Shown here: positions 34,446 through 57,011 of the stretch, piece after piece
How positions within the stretch are numbered: the stretch's first letter is position 1
How the letters are laid out: each line of letters opens with the position of its first letter
Assembly (NCBI GenBank): GCA_030533445.1
Contig: CM060082.1
Coordinates: 37,211,817-37,275,816, forward strand
Length of the DNA: 64,000 bases
Reading direction: 5' to 3'
Origin: Cyprinodon diabolis
Taxonomy: Eukaryota > Chordata > Actinopteri > Cyprinodontiformes > Cyprinodontidae
Position numbers and translations under genes: made by a program
Notes under the pieces: model-generated
The model's database searches: none
What the model saw: only the letters and a program-made list of their open reading frames with translations
What the model was told of the DNA's origin: nothing

Positions 34446-34702
34446 CATTTTCATTTTATGCATTTATCCAGAGAAAGAGTAAATGAGTTCCGAGGGCAGT
34501 TGGTTGGCCCTTATTTGGGGCTATTATAGTAAAGTAGCCACTTCCCATTTAAGTGCAAATATAAAACACACAGTGTTTGTATCATTAAAACATTTCGAAA
34601 GATTCAACTAGTCTAAATACTTTTGGTCATAAATTACATGACATTTCAGCTAAATTCCCTGCTTGCCAATGACAGATTATCTTTTTAACACATCGAGCTT
34701 AA

Positions 34703-44994
<10,292 letters not shown>

Positions 44995-45094
44995 TCCTTC
45001 CTAATGGCAAGACGTTATACACCTATTCTGTTGATCAGAGATCACCCCTGCTTCTCCTCCAGGCTTTATGGCAATTTAGCATGAAACTGTGCAA

Positions 45095-45100
45095 AATAAA
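45095..45100 (+). terminator. Polyadenylation signal of the plus-strand copine
   Basis: AATAAA about 100 bases after the stop codon. Confidence 0.6.
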
Positions 45101-45650
45101 ACACCTACCTCTCTGACTGAAGTTGAATTAAATCAAATAAATCAGACCTAACTGAAATTCTGGTGCCATACCTGCAAGATTTTACAAAAACTCAGTCACA
45201 ATATTTTATATACTCTGTCCTATTTCCTGTATCTGCCTTGTTTACATTTTTCTTTTTCTCACATGCGATCTCTGTTTTTTTGTTGCTTTTTTGTTCATGT
45301 TCATGTTGCAGAAACATGGAGAGTTCGCTGAAAAAATTAATGCAACCGCTTTTTGCATTTGCTTAATCATACTTTAACTAGTGTTGCACTGATACCAGTA
45401 TCGGGCGGGGCCCCGATCCAGCACTAAAATGGTTGATCGGTATCGGCGAGTACCAACAAATAGGGCACCGATACCATTTTGAGGGGCTGGAATGTCACCC
45501 ATTCCAGGTAGGCAATAAAAAGTTCTACTGGATTCACTTTATTTTAGTCTTTTTCCTGCTTCACAAAGGTAGGCAGCAGCTTGACAAAGCCATGATGGCA
45601 ATTATTTTATATCCAAGTAGTATGCAGTTCTTCATATACACACACATCTA

Positions 45651-46898
45651 CACTATATTGCCAAAAGTATTTGCTCACCTGCCTTGACTCACATATGAGC
45701 TTAAGTGACATCCCGTTCCTAATCCATAGGGTTCAATATGACGTCGGTCCACCCTTTGCAGCTAGAACAGCTTCAACTCTTCTGGGAAGGCTGTCCACAA
45801 GGTTTAGGAGTGTGTTTATGGGAATTTTTGACCATTCTTCCAGAAGCGCATTTGTGAGGTCGCACACTGATGTTGGACGAGAAGGCCTGGCTCTCAGTCT
45901 CCGCTCTAATTCATCCCAAAGGTGTTCTATCGGGTTGAGGTCAGGACTCTGTGCAGGCCAGTCAAGTTCATCCACACCAGACTCTGTCATCCATGTCTTT
46001 ATGGACCTTGCTTTGTGCACTGGTGCACAGTCATGTTGGAAGAGGAAGGGGCCAGCTCCAAACTGTTCCCACAAAGTTGGGAGCATGGAATTGTCCAAAA
46101 TGTCTTGGTATGCTGAAGCATTCAGAGTTCCTTTCACTGGAACTAAGGGGCCAAGCCCAGCTCCTGAAAAACAACCCCACACCATAATCCCCCCTCCACC
46201 AAACTTTACACTTGGCACAATGCAGTCAGACAAGTACCGTTCTCCTGGCAACCGCCAAACCCAGACCTGTCCATCAGATTGCCAGATGGAGAAGCGCGAT
46301 TCGTCACTCCAGAGAACGCGTCTCCACTGCTCTAGAGTCCAGTGGCGGCGTGCTTTACACCACCGCATCCGACGCTTTGCATTGCACTTGGTTATGTATG
46401 GCTTGGATGCAGCTGCTCGACCATGGAAACCCATTCCATGAAGCTCTCTGCGCACTGTTCTTGAGCTAATCTGAAGGCCACATGAAGTTTGGAGGTCTGT
46501 AGTGATTGACTCTGCAGAAAGTTGGCGACCTCTTCGCACTATGCGCTTCAGCATCCGCTGACCCCGCTCCGTCAGTTTACGTGGCCTACCACTTCGTGGC
46601 TGAGTTGCTGTCGTTCCCAAACACTTCCATTTTCTTATAATACAGCTGACAGTTGACTGTGGAATATTTAGGAGCGAGGAAATTTCACGACTGGATTTGT
46701 TGCACAGGTGGCATCCTATCACAGTTCCACGCTGGAATTCACTGAGCTCCTGAGAGCGACCCATTCTTTCACAAATGTTTGTAAAAACAGTCTGCATGCC
46801 TAGGTGCTTGAATTTATACACCTGTGGCCATGGAAGTGATTGGAACACCTGATTCCAATAATTTGGATGGGTGAGCAAATACTTTTGGCAATATAGTG
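45651..46898 (-). mobile_element. Complete Tc1/mariner element
   Basis: Terminal CACTATATTGCCAAAAGTAT plus TTGCTCACC is matched in inverse at the other end, with TA on both sides (45649-45650, 46899-46900). The 1.25-kb element holds one intact transposase frame on the minus strand. It is nested in a hAT remnant. Confidence 0.95.
45733..46764 (-). CDS. Tc1-type transposase, intact 343 aa
   Basis: The start was placed at [13 protein letters not shown] (46764), the usual Tc1 start. The frame is open 38 codons further upstream, but that part is terminal-repeat sequence. A paired helix-turn-helix region comes first ([25 protein letters not shown]), then a GRPR hook (RSGRPRKL). The DD34E catalytic set follows: D in [12 protein letters not shown] in [12 protein letters not shown], and E in [31 protein letters not shown] is the usual glycine box. 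Length equals functional Tc1 transposases (340-345 aa) and no stop or frameshift is seen. It cuts and pastes the element at TA sites. Confidence 0.93.
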   Translation of the reverse strand: MGRSQELSEFQRGTVIGCHLCNKSSREISSLLNIPQSTVSCIIRKWKCLGTTATQPRSGRPRKLTERGQRMLKRIVRRGRQLSAESITTDLQTSCGLQISSRTVRRELHGMGFHGRAAASKPYITKCNAKRRMRWCKARRHWTLEQWRRVLWSDESRFSIWQSDGQVWVWRLPGERYLSDCIVPSVKFGGGGIMVWGCFSGAGLGPLVPVKGTLNASAYQDILDNSMLPTLWEQFGAGPFLFQHDCAPVHKARSIKTWMTESGVDELDWPAQSPDLNPIEHLWDELERRLRARPSRPTSVCDLTNALLEEWSKIPINTLLNLVDSLPRRVEAVLAAKGGPTSY

Positions 46899-46982
46899 TA
46901 TTTCAAACAGATGGTATCTGTATCGGCTTATACTGCACAGCCAGGTTTCGGGGCCAAAAATCGGCGAAACACTAACTTTAAC

Positions 46983-49900
46983 ACAATTGTTTTATGTCCT
47001 ACCCTGCTAAAATGAAACAATTGTGTTAAACTAAATAACTAAATTTAAACTAAATTTCTAACTAAATATGATAAAATGCCAAAAATGGTTGCTTTATTTT
47101 TGTCAGTGTTGTTGAGCTAAAGAGCTTTATTGTATTTGTGTATATCATCTGGATAATATGGGAGAATTTCTGCTTACTTAAAAAGATGAACCCTTCCATT
47201 CTGCCTGAGGTAATGCGGGGAGAGCTATTCAGAACAAAAATGTTCTTCAGATATTAGATATATCCCAAATGTTCCACAGAGCTGGGCATTTATAACGCTT
47301 TGTAAAAACATTGATGTGTAGGTGGGTATCTCAACCAATCCGAACTCTTCTTGGATTTTTGCAAAACATTTCCAGGAACTTCTCCGCACTGCTGCATAAT
47401 TCATCTTGAAAAGGTTAGAAATGTATAAAACTGACTTCTTCTTTCCATCCAGAGGGGAACCAGACAGGATCAGGAACTCTCTCCTCTCTTCCTTTAACAA
47501 CACACAAATAATAATAATAATGATGCAACCATTTTTGGCATTTATTTAATCATATTTAGTTACTTTACCATAATTGTTTTATGTTAGCAGGGTAGGACAT
47601 AAAAAAATGTTACAAACATGCTTCAGTTACTATATGAGGAAATTTAAGTTTTCATCACCATTTTTAAAGCAATCTTTAAAATCGATACTTTCTAGATGTG
47701 AATTACCCCCCTTGTCAAAACGTTAATCTCTGTATTGACGTTCAGCATAGACATTAAATACTAGATTTTTCCACATTATTCATGACAGTATGTCTATACT
47801 TCTGCAATATAAGAGTTTATTATAAGACTGTTAACTTTGTTTTTCTCATTGCCTGTCTTTAAATCAATGTTAAAAGAGCAGGAAACAGGTGATAAAGAAA
47901 GCTAAATGTTGTATTATTTGTCTGTTACAAACAGTTTTCTTTATTATTTCTTTAGTTCTTTTTTCCAAAAAAAAAAAACAAAAACAGAAAAAACTACATG
48001 TAGTTAATGTTTCCATAATCTAAATCTTTTTAAATCTTTCCCATATATAATCTATCTTTAGAATAATTATAGTAACATTATATTATAATCTATTTATCTG
48101 ATCATGTTGATTTCTTTAATCTTTTCATAGCATAGAGCAACAAAATCCAGACAGAATAAAAACATATAACATAGATGTATTACATAAGGCAATACATGTA
48201 AACAAATTAATGAGTCAAAAATAAATTTTAACATACAAAATTACATGCAAGGATTACTCGAAGCAAACTTAAACATTTAAGACAAAGTGAACAAATTTGT
48301 TTTTAGTGTGTAAACAAACATATGGATCAGGTCTCATTAAGCAAATGGTGAATCAGCCGTCCAATGGAAGCACCACAGGGTCAGCTAAATAAAACAACTC
48401 GATTTCAGTACAAATGATCCTTAACTGTTACATATGCATCGGTTCATTCTGTAAACATTTGACCAAGCCGCCCGCTTTCAGCTTCAAATCTATTTACATT
48501 TTCTGGGACAACACAACATATAAAAGCCAACAAAGAGGTGACTGCAGTAAAAAGGGCATCTGGAGGAAATACAAAAAAAGACACAAGTGAAACACTTTAA
48601 GGAGTTTATATGTACATCTGGCTTTAGACGTGACAGACTAATCAGAGGGCTGTTTTTAGCTGCCTCAGTTCTTAGAATATAAATGTACTAAAACATTTAT
48701 TAAAAAATAATAATAATGAATCTGGCACTTGAGTAAGATGAAGGTAAGTCCTATGGTTTTGCCTAAAATATCATAACCTATAGGCGTCAGTGTGGCCATA
48801 ATGTTGATTTTAGTGTTCAGTACCAATTATTTTGGTGTCCAAATTCTATAAAGTTAAAAGTCATGACTGACGCAGAGCAGAATAATCCGTTTATATTTCT
48901 TTGACAAGTCTGGCTCAACAGAAACGTACTGAAACAGGTCACCGATTTATCTGTTTCATCTTTATAGAGAAAAAAATACTGCACCAGAATGACATTTAAA
49001 AAAACACAATTTAAAGATCTTTGTATTTAAAAACTGGTGAGATGATAAAAAAAAATGGGTAGTCAATTTTGTCCAACACTTCCTGATCGAAGTTATAAAT
49101 GTTATTTATCAGTTTGTTAATGACCTTCCTATCAGCAGAGTAGTGCTATTTAACAATTAAACAAACAGGCACCACATAAACTCCTCCTAAATAAATCCTG
49201 TTGTATTTTCAGGGTTTGGCAGCGGTGTATTTTTTTTTTACTAGCATATTCAGCGGTTACAACCCAGAAACTTATGGGTTACAAACCTAAAGGTAGTGGT
49301 TTCTTTAATAAAATATAGACATTCTTTTTTTAAAGTTAGTTTAGTTTGATGGTTTTTTTAATGTAAACTACAATAATTTAGCATATTCTATAAAAATATT
49401 AAGTTGGTTGGTTTTACCTTCACTTGTGTGCGATATGATGAGCTTTCAGACATTACTGTTTACTTCCTCAAATGGCTACAACATATTTTTAAGGAGTTAA
49501 ATCTCTGTCCCTGCTACTTCCAGAATGATCCCTAATGTTGTAAATCATTAAGTAAAAACAGTCCCTTCCATGACCTGTAGGTTTGCTGAAATTTTAACGC
49601 TAAAAGAATTGGCGAAGACTCCTGAACAGGTATAAAAAACATCTTCAAAAAAATGGAGTGATAGTCCGCTTGCTTTTGATGTAAAACTGTTTGGCATTTT
49701 AAACTTTCTCAGAGCTCCTATTGTTTTCCAAAAAACAATGGAGAAAACTAATGTTAAACAGTTGAATCCTTGGTTGGGAACTGGTGGTTCTGTGGAGGTT
49801 TTCCAGGTTGGTTTTAAGCATTTAGCAAATGACTCTGGAAGAGCTGGGATTCTTAACGTAGAGTTTGAGTTGGTGAACCACACTTTTCTCTATTTATATC

Positions 49901-50214
49901 TGTCAAATGGACAATAAGGCTGGGATAGAAGGTGCAGAAGTGGATTGGCTTTGTTCCTATCTGAGAGAAGGAGCTTTGTGTTAATGTTGAAAAAATCGGC
50001 TGTCCACCTCAACCCATCTTTCTTGTGAGGTTCCTCTGAGCAGAGTTTTCTGTCCTTGTCTTTTATCGTTGTACTTACTATCTTTTGGAGTGTATTTTCA
50101 ACAAAATGTAACTTATAGTATAAAAGAGTGCCACCTTGCCCTGCCTCTGACATCCACATGCTCCATCCAAGCAATATAAAGCTGCTGTGAAGAGGTAAAG
50201 AATGTTTTGCTGCT
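46983..50214. other. Gene-poor intergenic stretch
   Basis: AT-rich sequence between the copine 3' end and the next transposon. An inverted echo of ACAATTGTTTTATGTCCTAC lies at 46984-47010 and 47568-47600. Small open frames (for example 47225-47503, 49548-49883, 49890-50285) have no recognisable motif. No exon-like block was found. Confidence 0.4.
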
Positions 50215-50319
50215 TTGAATTTAATCATCTCGCGCATGCTCTCTACCATCTCCAAGGGACTCAGAGGGGAGTGGACGGGAGCCACAGTGGAGGCTGTAGG
50301 CTTTGCTTTGAGCAGCCGG

Positions 50320-50560
50320 TCTGGAGCGCAGCGGGGGTTGCTGACGGAGTATGAGGGATTTCGGGGTTAGCATGACATGTTGCTGTGTTGCTGTTAGCAT
50401 AAACAAAACGTGTTGCACAATGCTTGCACACTGTTGCACTTTTATCCACAACTTTCTTTCCGCCGTCATCGTAGGTCACTCTAAATGCAAAGTGGTCCCA
50501 TACAGCAGACCTATAAAGTGCTGCTGGCGCGTCTTCCAACTCTCTGTTCTTTCCCACTCG
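50320..50560 (-). pseudogene. hAT transposase N-terminal fragment (BED finger), second copy
   Basis: The minus-strand frame reads VGKNRELEDAPAALYRSAVW, FAFRVTYDDGGKKVVDKSAT, VCKHCATRFVYANSNT, then CHANPEIPHT. It is nearly identical to the copy at 28042-28233 up to the point just past the CxxC pair, then diverges. The later zinc ligands and the hAT dimerisation domain are absent. Confidence 0.75.
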
Positions 50561-50754
50561 CCATTCCGACAATTCCGACACAATTCTCCACAACAACTGA
50601 TTTTTTCCCCTGCTACACCCGGCACCCGGCAATTGTTGAATTAAGTTATATTATTTGTTAACAAATGAGCAGCAAACAGAAAGGTCAGTTCCATGTAAAG
50701 TGCACTTGATTGGATCACGGATAGCTGATATCAAATCAACAATATCTGATCCAG

Positions 50755-51720
50755 CTAATCAGGCGACACCAGAGCCGATTTCCTATCCATCTAGCTATTC
50801 AATATCGGAGCCGATATCCGATCAAGCTAATCAGTTACTATCGGAGCCGATACCCGATGGATCTAATTAGTCAATATCGGAGCGGAAACTAGATCAATCT
50901 AATTAGTCGATATCAGAGCCAATACTAGATCAATCTAATAAGTCAATATCGGAGCCGATACCCGATGGATCTAATTAGTCGATATCGGAGCCGATACCCG
51001 ATGGATCTAATTAGTCGATATCGGAGCCGATACCCGATGGATCTAATTAGTCGATATCGGAGCCGATACCCGATGGATCTAATTAGTCAATATCGGAGAC
51101 TATACCCGATGGATCTAATTAGTCAATATCGGAGCCGATACCCGATGGATCTAATTAGTCAATATCGGAGCAGATACCCGATGGATCTAATTAGTCAATA
51201 TCGGAGCCGATACCCGATGGATCTAATTAGTCGATATCGGAGACTATACACGATCGATCTAATTAGTCGATATCGGAGATGATACTCGATCGATCTAATT
51301 AGTCGATAGCGGAGCCGATACCCGATCGATCTAATTAGTCGATATCGGAGACGATACCCGATGGATCTAATTAGTCGATATCGGAGACTATACCCGATGG
51401 ATCTAATTAGTCGATATCGGAGCCGATACCCGATGGATCTAATTAGTCGATATCGGAGACGATACACGATCGATCTAATTAGTCGATATCGGAGCCGATA
51501 CCCGATCGATCTAATTAGTCGATATCGGAGATGATACCCGATCGATCTAATTAGTTGATATCGGAGACGATACACGATGGATCTAATTAGTCAATATCGG
51601 AGCCGATACCCGATCAATCTAATTAGTCAATGTCGGAGCGAATACCGGATCGATCTAACCAGTCAATATCGGAGGCGATATCTATTCCAGCTAGTTAGTC
51701 AATATCAGATCAGATATCTG
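50755..51720. repeat. 36-bp minisatellite (about 27 copies)
   Basis: The unit is ATCTAATTAGTCGATATCGG plus AGCCGATACCCGATGG. It contains the palindromes CTAATTAG and CGATATCG. Because 36 is a multiple of three, it reads as open frames on both strands (12-residue repeats such as MDLISRYRSRYP); these are artefacts. Copies differ at a few positions (CGATGG/CGATCG, GAGCC/GAGAC). Confidence 0.95.
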
Positions 51721-52215
51721 ATCCAGGTATCGGACCGGTGCATCTCTACTTTTTAAAGTGTATTTTTACACAGCACCTTGGGTAATTGTGCTACATTTGG
51801 ATTGTATATGGATCTTTGGCGGTAACTAGGGAAATTGGATGTATGCGAGGTAGAAATATTAGAAAACAACCTCACTGTATAGGAAAGACATAAAACGACA
51901 TGGTTTGATGATCTGACACATGCAAAATAGAAAAAAGTTGTATGTGCTGGTTAATTACCAGATCGGAATTGCTAAAAGACTGTCTTATAATATTCATTTA
52001 GACCTCACATATAACATGTAATGTGTAATACATCATATTAATAAAACTTAACCTGGTAAATGTGAGCATTGTATAAAACGTGCTGTTTAGTATTAAAATA
52101 ACTAAACTAACTTGTCCTTCGATCTGCGCAGCACATGCTAGAAAGACTGGAACATCTTACAAAGGGGTTTTAAAGTTCAAGGGTCATGGCGTTTGTAGAA
52201 GGAAAAGGTCGGTGC

Positions 52216-52368
52216 TCAGTGTGCATCAGCTGGGGGCGCTGATGCCACGTCGTTATAGGTAGGAGGAAGGTCGCCGCAAGGCGGGCTCAGACTCATCGTA
52301 TTGAAGAAGCCCGCCACCTGACCTGGGACTTCTGCCAAGACACTCTGAGCAAGGGCTTCCCGAGGAGA
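52216..52368 (-). CDS. Orphan copine-type terminal exon (alternative last exon or remnant)
   Basis: An acceptor (CTCTTTTCAG) is followed on the minus strand by a phase-0 frame of 50 codons plus TGA: SPREALAQSVLAEVPGQVAG, then FFNTMSLSPP, ending in a proline/alanine-rich tail. This matches the last-exon part of copines (ALAQ.VLAE.P.QV). The nearest upstream copine exon on this strand (57787-57551) ends in phase 0 after FRQFQN, so splicing to this exon would keep frame and skip the exon at 57464-57354. No other copine exons lie between. It could also be what is left of a third copine. Confidence 0.65.
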   Translation of the reverse strand, partial: SPREALAQSVLAEVPGQVAGFFNTMSLSPPCGDLPPTYNDVASAPPADAH

Positions 52369-52815
52369 CTGAAAAGAGAGGAAAAAGGTATGGTTACATT
52401 GCAGGGTGAATAAATATGCAAACTTAATATCAGTGGCGGCCGGCCAATAGAGTGTGTTAGGGCGCTGCCCCACCCACCCACCCAAGGACCCTCATTAAGA
52501 CATAAGAAAATTAAAAAATTTTTAAAATTTAATTTTAAATTTAATCTTTTGATATAAATTTGTTACATGTGCAAGATAAATATTTAATCTTTAATGACTA
52601 GTAAAGCGTCAGTCCATTTTTTGCCGGGTTGGTGACATATTTCCGCCTTAGGGTGCAACAATAGGTGCACGTTGACTCTCGTTAAAAGTTGTACATGCGC
52701 AGTAGCTCCTCTGCAATACAAAGGCATAGGACAGCTCTGGGTGCAGGAGAGCTGTGCCGCGAGGTGACAGAAAGTTTATTTGCTCACAACCTTCCGCCAC
52801 AGTGCAGACTTTTTG

Positions 52816-53425
52816 CCATCCATCCATCCATCTTCCTCCGCTTATCCGGGGTTGGGTCGCGGGGGCAGCAGCTTAAGAAGGGAGGCCCAGACTTCCCTCT
52901 CCCCAGCCACTTCTTCCAGCTCTTCAGGAGGAACCCCAAGGCGTTCCCAGGCCAGCCGAGAAACATAGTCTCTCCAGCGTGTCCTGGGTCTTCCCCGGGG
53001 CCTCCCCCCGGTGGGACGTGCCCGGAACACCTCACCAGGGAGGCGTCCAGGAGGCATCCTAAACAGATGCCCAAGCCACCTCAACTGGCTCCTCTCGACG
53101 TGGAGGAGCAGCGGCTCTACTCCGAGTCCCTCCCGGATGACCGAGCTTCTCACCCTATCTCTAAGGGAGAGCCCAGCCACCCTACGGAGGAAACCCATTT
53201 CGGCCGCTTGTATCCGCAATCTCGTTCTTTCGGTCATGACCCAGAGTTCAAGACCATAGATGAGGGTAGGAACGTAGATCGACCGGTAAATCGAGAGCTT
53301 CGCTTTTTGACTCAGCTCTCTCTTCACCACGACGTACAGCGCCCGCTTCACGGCAGACGCTGCACCAATCCGCCTGTCGATCTCCCGCTCCCTTCTTCCC
53401 TCATTCGTGAACAAGATCCAAAGAT
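52816..53425 (-). pseudogene. LINE reverse-transcriptase C-terminal fragment
   Basis: A minus-strand frame of ~190 codons reads REREIDRRIGAASAVKRALY, KAKLSIYRSIYVPTLIYGLE, RIQAAEMGFLRRVAGLSLRD, RPRGRPRTRWRDYVSRLAWE. It ends at a (CATC)n tail near 52816-52832. It is better preserved than its relative at 43905-44525 but lacks the catalytic core, so it is 5'-truncated. Confidence 0.85.
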
Positions 53426-53439
53426 ACTTAAACTTTACT

Positions 53440-55560
53440 TAGACTTTTTGCATGTGATTGAAAGGTCGAGTTGCGGGAGTTGGAGACGCATTGGAGAGAG
53501 AGAGAGAGATAAATGGCACCAGAAACGTCCCTATCAAGGACCTGGTTTAGCAAGAAGGCTGGGCTAACTGCATGTAGCGAGGCTAACACTTTATTCTGCT
53601 TTCCCTGCCTCCTTTTTCAAACGTCAAGATCTGACCCAGAATGGATAAAGACAGGACTGATTAAAAGTAGCCTAGTAAACTAGCCCAAACCGCCAGCTGC
53701 AAAAATTATTCTTGCCTGCGAGTGGTTTAGCCTCGATCAATGCCCCAGGCCCTAGAACTGGCGGGCCAATCCCAATGCAGAGATGTGTCCTGAATTTCTG
53801 GATGCAAAGCGGGGTTTTGAGGGCGTGACGACAAAGCTGCACGACGCTGGAGAAAGCACAACAAGGAAGATGGCAACAACTATTGAACAGTTCTCGTTTG
53901 ACTCAGCTTTGGAATAGAGCCCTGCACTCCCGGGAGTCCCGCGGGACCCAACATAAAGCAGTGCAGCGCGGGACAAATATTGAAAGCTCATTGACCAGTA
54001 GGCGAACGTCGGAATCATGCTGAAATTGCGGGCGGGAGCGGGACAAACTATCACAGGGGCGGGCAGGACTGAAAATCATAATTCTTTGCGGGAGCGGGGG
54101 GGAGCAGGACTGAACACTGCGGGAGCGGGCGGCCTCTACTTTGGAATCAGTTTCGGAAGGATTAGACTTGGTGTTTTCGTTGAAACGTGAGTAGGAAGAG
54201 GTTCTACGCTCGTTAATTTTTAAGAAGGACGTAATCGCCTTTTACTGACAGGCTGTTTGTTTACATTGCCCCACCAGCTTTCTGTGGCGCTTACTACGTC
54301 ACAGTCAGTTGCGCTCATTGGTCAGAGCGTTGGCCAATAGCCACAGACATGGTTTGAAAGACAACAGGTTGTCCTCATCAACAATCTTCTGATGTCTCAT
54401 TCATCAGGGCCAGACTAAATTACACATTTAATCTCACATTTAGTCTGGTTTATCAGGCTAGATTTAAAGCACTTTTTAGAAGAAGCAAAAAAGAATGAAC
54501 AATCTAGGATTAACATGGAAAATAATATAATATAGTTTACTTTTTCTAGGTGTTTGTTAATTTGCATAGCTGCTCTTAAATAAACACATTCTATGAAAAT
54601 AAAACGTTTAAGCTGACTGATAGCATCTCCATTATTATACTGGTACAGTATTTTTTTAGGTCTGTGAAACAATGTTGGACCATGCAAAACACAGGTTTGC
54701 CTTCACAAAGCCTCAGAAAGGCAAGATTTATGTACAAAAAAAAACCTGTACATGGAAATTTGTAAAAAAAAAAAAAAAAAAAAAAATACAGTATACTAGA
54801 GAGAATTAACTGTCCCTTATCCACACAATTATTAATAAGGAAATCTCTATGCATCCATGCATGGTAGAAGGTAGATTTTCTTTGTCTACTCCTAAGATTT
54901 GGCTAAAATATTTCCCTTTTAATAAAGCTGAAAATGCCTCCGGTTTATCTGAGCCATCACTTATTTGTATACCAATTAAACTTTATGTAAAAGTGTTTTT
55001 ATAATATTTGTTGTTGTAATTTTTTGTCATATAAATATAATGGTGTGATAACTTAATATACGTTTTATTGGTTTTTGGTATACTTCTATTTTGAATTTAT
55101 TCATTAATTTTAATAATATATTAATTTTGTCTGCTCTAATTCACAGACTGTTGACATTTTACTTAAATATTTTGAAGGATTAAACGTTTTTACATATGCA
55201 TGTATTCCTGTTAAGGTAAATGGGTTAAAAATGTCTGTTTTCAGAAGTCAGTCCGTGTTCAAATAGAGTTGGAAGGTCAAAGCTAATTTAAAAGTTTTGG
55301 TATGCATGCAGCGACAATCTGTTCCTTTTCATATGGCGAGAGAAAAAATATTCTTTATAGAAGTCCATGTTAGGATGACCCCTCTAAAAACTTATGGAAA
55401 TTTTTAGAGAAACTGGAATTTGAAGTCGATGAAGTAGAGGAATTTGAAGAGGGCGAATTGGTTGGACAGATTCACATACACACCAATGGTTTGACCATGA
55501 AGATAATGCACTACCCAGACAAATAGAACTTTAATGGATTTTGGGGCCATTGGAGATTTT
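53440..55560. other. Repeat-rich non-coding stretch
   Basis: GC-rich words of the type GCGGGAGCGGG occur at 53925-54150. An imperfect hairpin GCCAGACTAAAT / TTTAGTCTGG lies at 54410-54450. There is an A-run of about 27 at 54762-54787, then AT-rich DNA. No gene-like frame was recognised. Confidence 0.4.
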
Positions 55561-55581
55561 TTACGATTCAACACTGTGCTT

Positions 55582-55772
55582 CAGACATGGGCAATGTGGA
55601 GTCAACAAGTCATCTCCATGTCATGTATTTAATCTACCCAGCCAATTAACCAGCTGAGTCCAATCTGCACAGGTTAATTCACGGTGAAGATTGGACTCAC
55701 CTGCTTCAGTGGCTGGGTAGAACAAATACATGACATGGAGATGACTTGTTGACTCCACATTGCCCATGTCTG
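55582..55772. mobile_element. Near-perfect palindromic MITE
   Basis: CAGACATGGGCAATGTGGAG through CATGTCATGTATTT is repeated in inverse at the right end with only small differences. The inner parts also pair (GAGTCCAATCT / AGATTGGACTC; CTACCCAGCC / GGCTGGGTAG). The ~190 bases fold into one hairpin. Confidence 0.8.
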
Positions 55773-55889
55773 CTGTGCTTCATTCGTATGTAAGTAAAAG
55801 TCTGTGCTTGGCTTCTCCTCCCCAAGCCAAACACAGTACAATATTTCCACCTAATATTATTTAATTCTAACAGTCCTCCACACAACAAC

Positions 55890-56710
55890 ATGCTCCACAT
55901 TACCAAAGGTGTTCTCGGGCTTTAAAGTCGTAGGGAAGCAGCTGTTCCAACCGTTGTAGTTCCGAATTCTCCCGAGTGGTGCACGACTTTACACGAGTGA
56001 CTAAAGCGAATGTGATTGGTTGATTAACAAGGGGGTGGGATTGTTGTGGCGGAAGGTTCGCAAGCATGTTTGATTGTGGCCGGTTTGTCGGAAGCATCTT
56101 GCTAACCAGTTAGCAACGTAGTGCTAGTAGGTTCCCAATAGGAAATTATATTGGGACCAAGTAGCACTAAATTGGTGACTTAAAAACGTTACTGTCAAGG
56201 AACGCTACGGACAGTGGAAACATGCAAGAGGAGGAGAGTTTTGTGTCAGAGGTTGTGGATGATTCTCCTCCATCATCCATTTTTTATTTAAAAGGGAGGA
56301 AAGCGGGGACGAAGATGCTGTGAAAGAAGCCGTACATGTTTGAGCCCTTGCCTCGCAAGGCTGCCAGTTCTGTTAGCTCTACGCCTGCTGAAGACACAGA
56401 CGTCCATCCCCGTGAACACTGGGACGAAACTCAATGGGAAAGGAAATAACTCTTATTTCTTATTTCAACCGTTGTGTATATAAGTTGCGACATATGAATC
56501 AAGATGCTATGACCGAAAAAAAAAAAAACTGATTGACAGATGACCTTTGATATATGATTGGCAAAAGATTTTAAGACAGGATTTTTTTTTTTCAATAGAA
56601 ATGTTCTAACTTTTGGGAAAATATGGTCTGATAAAGAGTAAATTTATATACATGTTTAAGCCAGAATGATTTGACATTTAAATATGACTTCCCTACAAAT
56701 TTAAAAGTTT
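55890..56710. mobile_element. Dispersed element fragment, first copy
   Basis: 56225-56710 recurs in the same orientation at 59655-60115. Shared words are GTACATGTTTGAGCCCTTGC, GCTGCCAGTTCTGTTAGCTC and TGTTTAAGCCAGAATGATTT. The peptide PYMFEPLA is shared, pointing to former coding sequence. The part at 55900-55990 is the inverse of 34280-34330. Confidence 0.55.
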
Positions 56711-57005
56711 GCAAAATTATAGACCATAGATCATGTCACCAAACATTATAGTTTGTTGCTTCTAAACTGTACTCTCATGGCTTCTTCCTCTCTGAGCGGC
56801 AAATCAGCTTATATTTTGTGAAACGATGACCTGATGATCGCATGTTGTTTAAACGTGGATATTATGGTTTGAACAGAAGATAAATGTGGAATTTTATGGC
56901 TTTTATGAGTTATACAAAACTGAACCATTATGACCGTCTGGGCTTTTATAAGTTAGAAAAGTAGGCAAGCCATGTTTTAAAAAAGTTATATCTAAGAAAA
57001 TTTTC

Positions 57006-57011
57006 TTTATT
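57006..57011 (-). terminator. Candidate polyadenylation signal of the minus-strand copine
   Basis: TTTATT on the plus strand (AATAAA on the minus strand), about 345 bases past the stop at 57354. Confidence 0.45.

Larger units (their letters stand above)
45379..46974. mobile_element. hAT remnant with perfect 8-bp duplication, split by a Tc1 element
   Basis: ACTTTAAC lies at 45371-45378 and 46975-46982. The ends are TAGTGTTGCACTGATACC and GCGAAACACTA, with GGTATCGG-type words inside both ends. Without the Tc1 it would be about 350 bases, so it is a non-autonomous copy. Confidence 0.85.
50215..51750. mobile_element. ZBED/hAT remnant containing a large minisatellite
   Basis: The left part holds a minus-strand BED-finger exon. 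The right end reads GTATCGGACCGGTGCATCTC, a hAT-type end close to that of other (TATCGG)-ended elements here. The space between is filled by a 36-bp tandem array. The left boundary is approximate. Confidence 0.6.

Noticed and set aside
45671..46441. 256-codon plus-strand frame
   Set aside because: It lies opposite the intact Tc1 transposase and has no motif of its own.
50965..51575. Open frames of 105 and 126 codons on opposite strands
   Set aside because: Both are translations of the 36-bp tandem repeat, whose length keeps any frame open. They are not proteins.
52689..53567. 292-codon plus-strand frame
   Set aside because: It is antisense to the LINE reverse-transcriptase tail at 52816-53425, whose minus-strand frame carries the family motifs.
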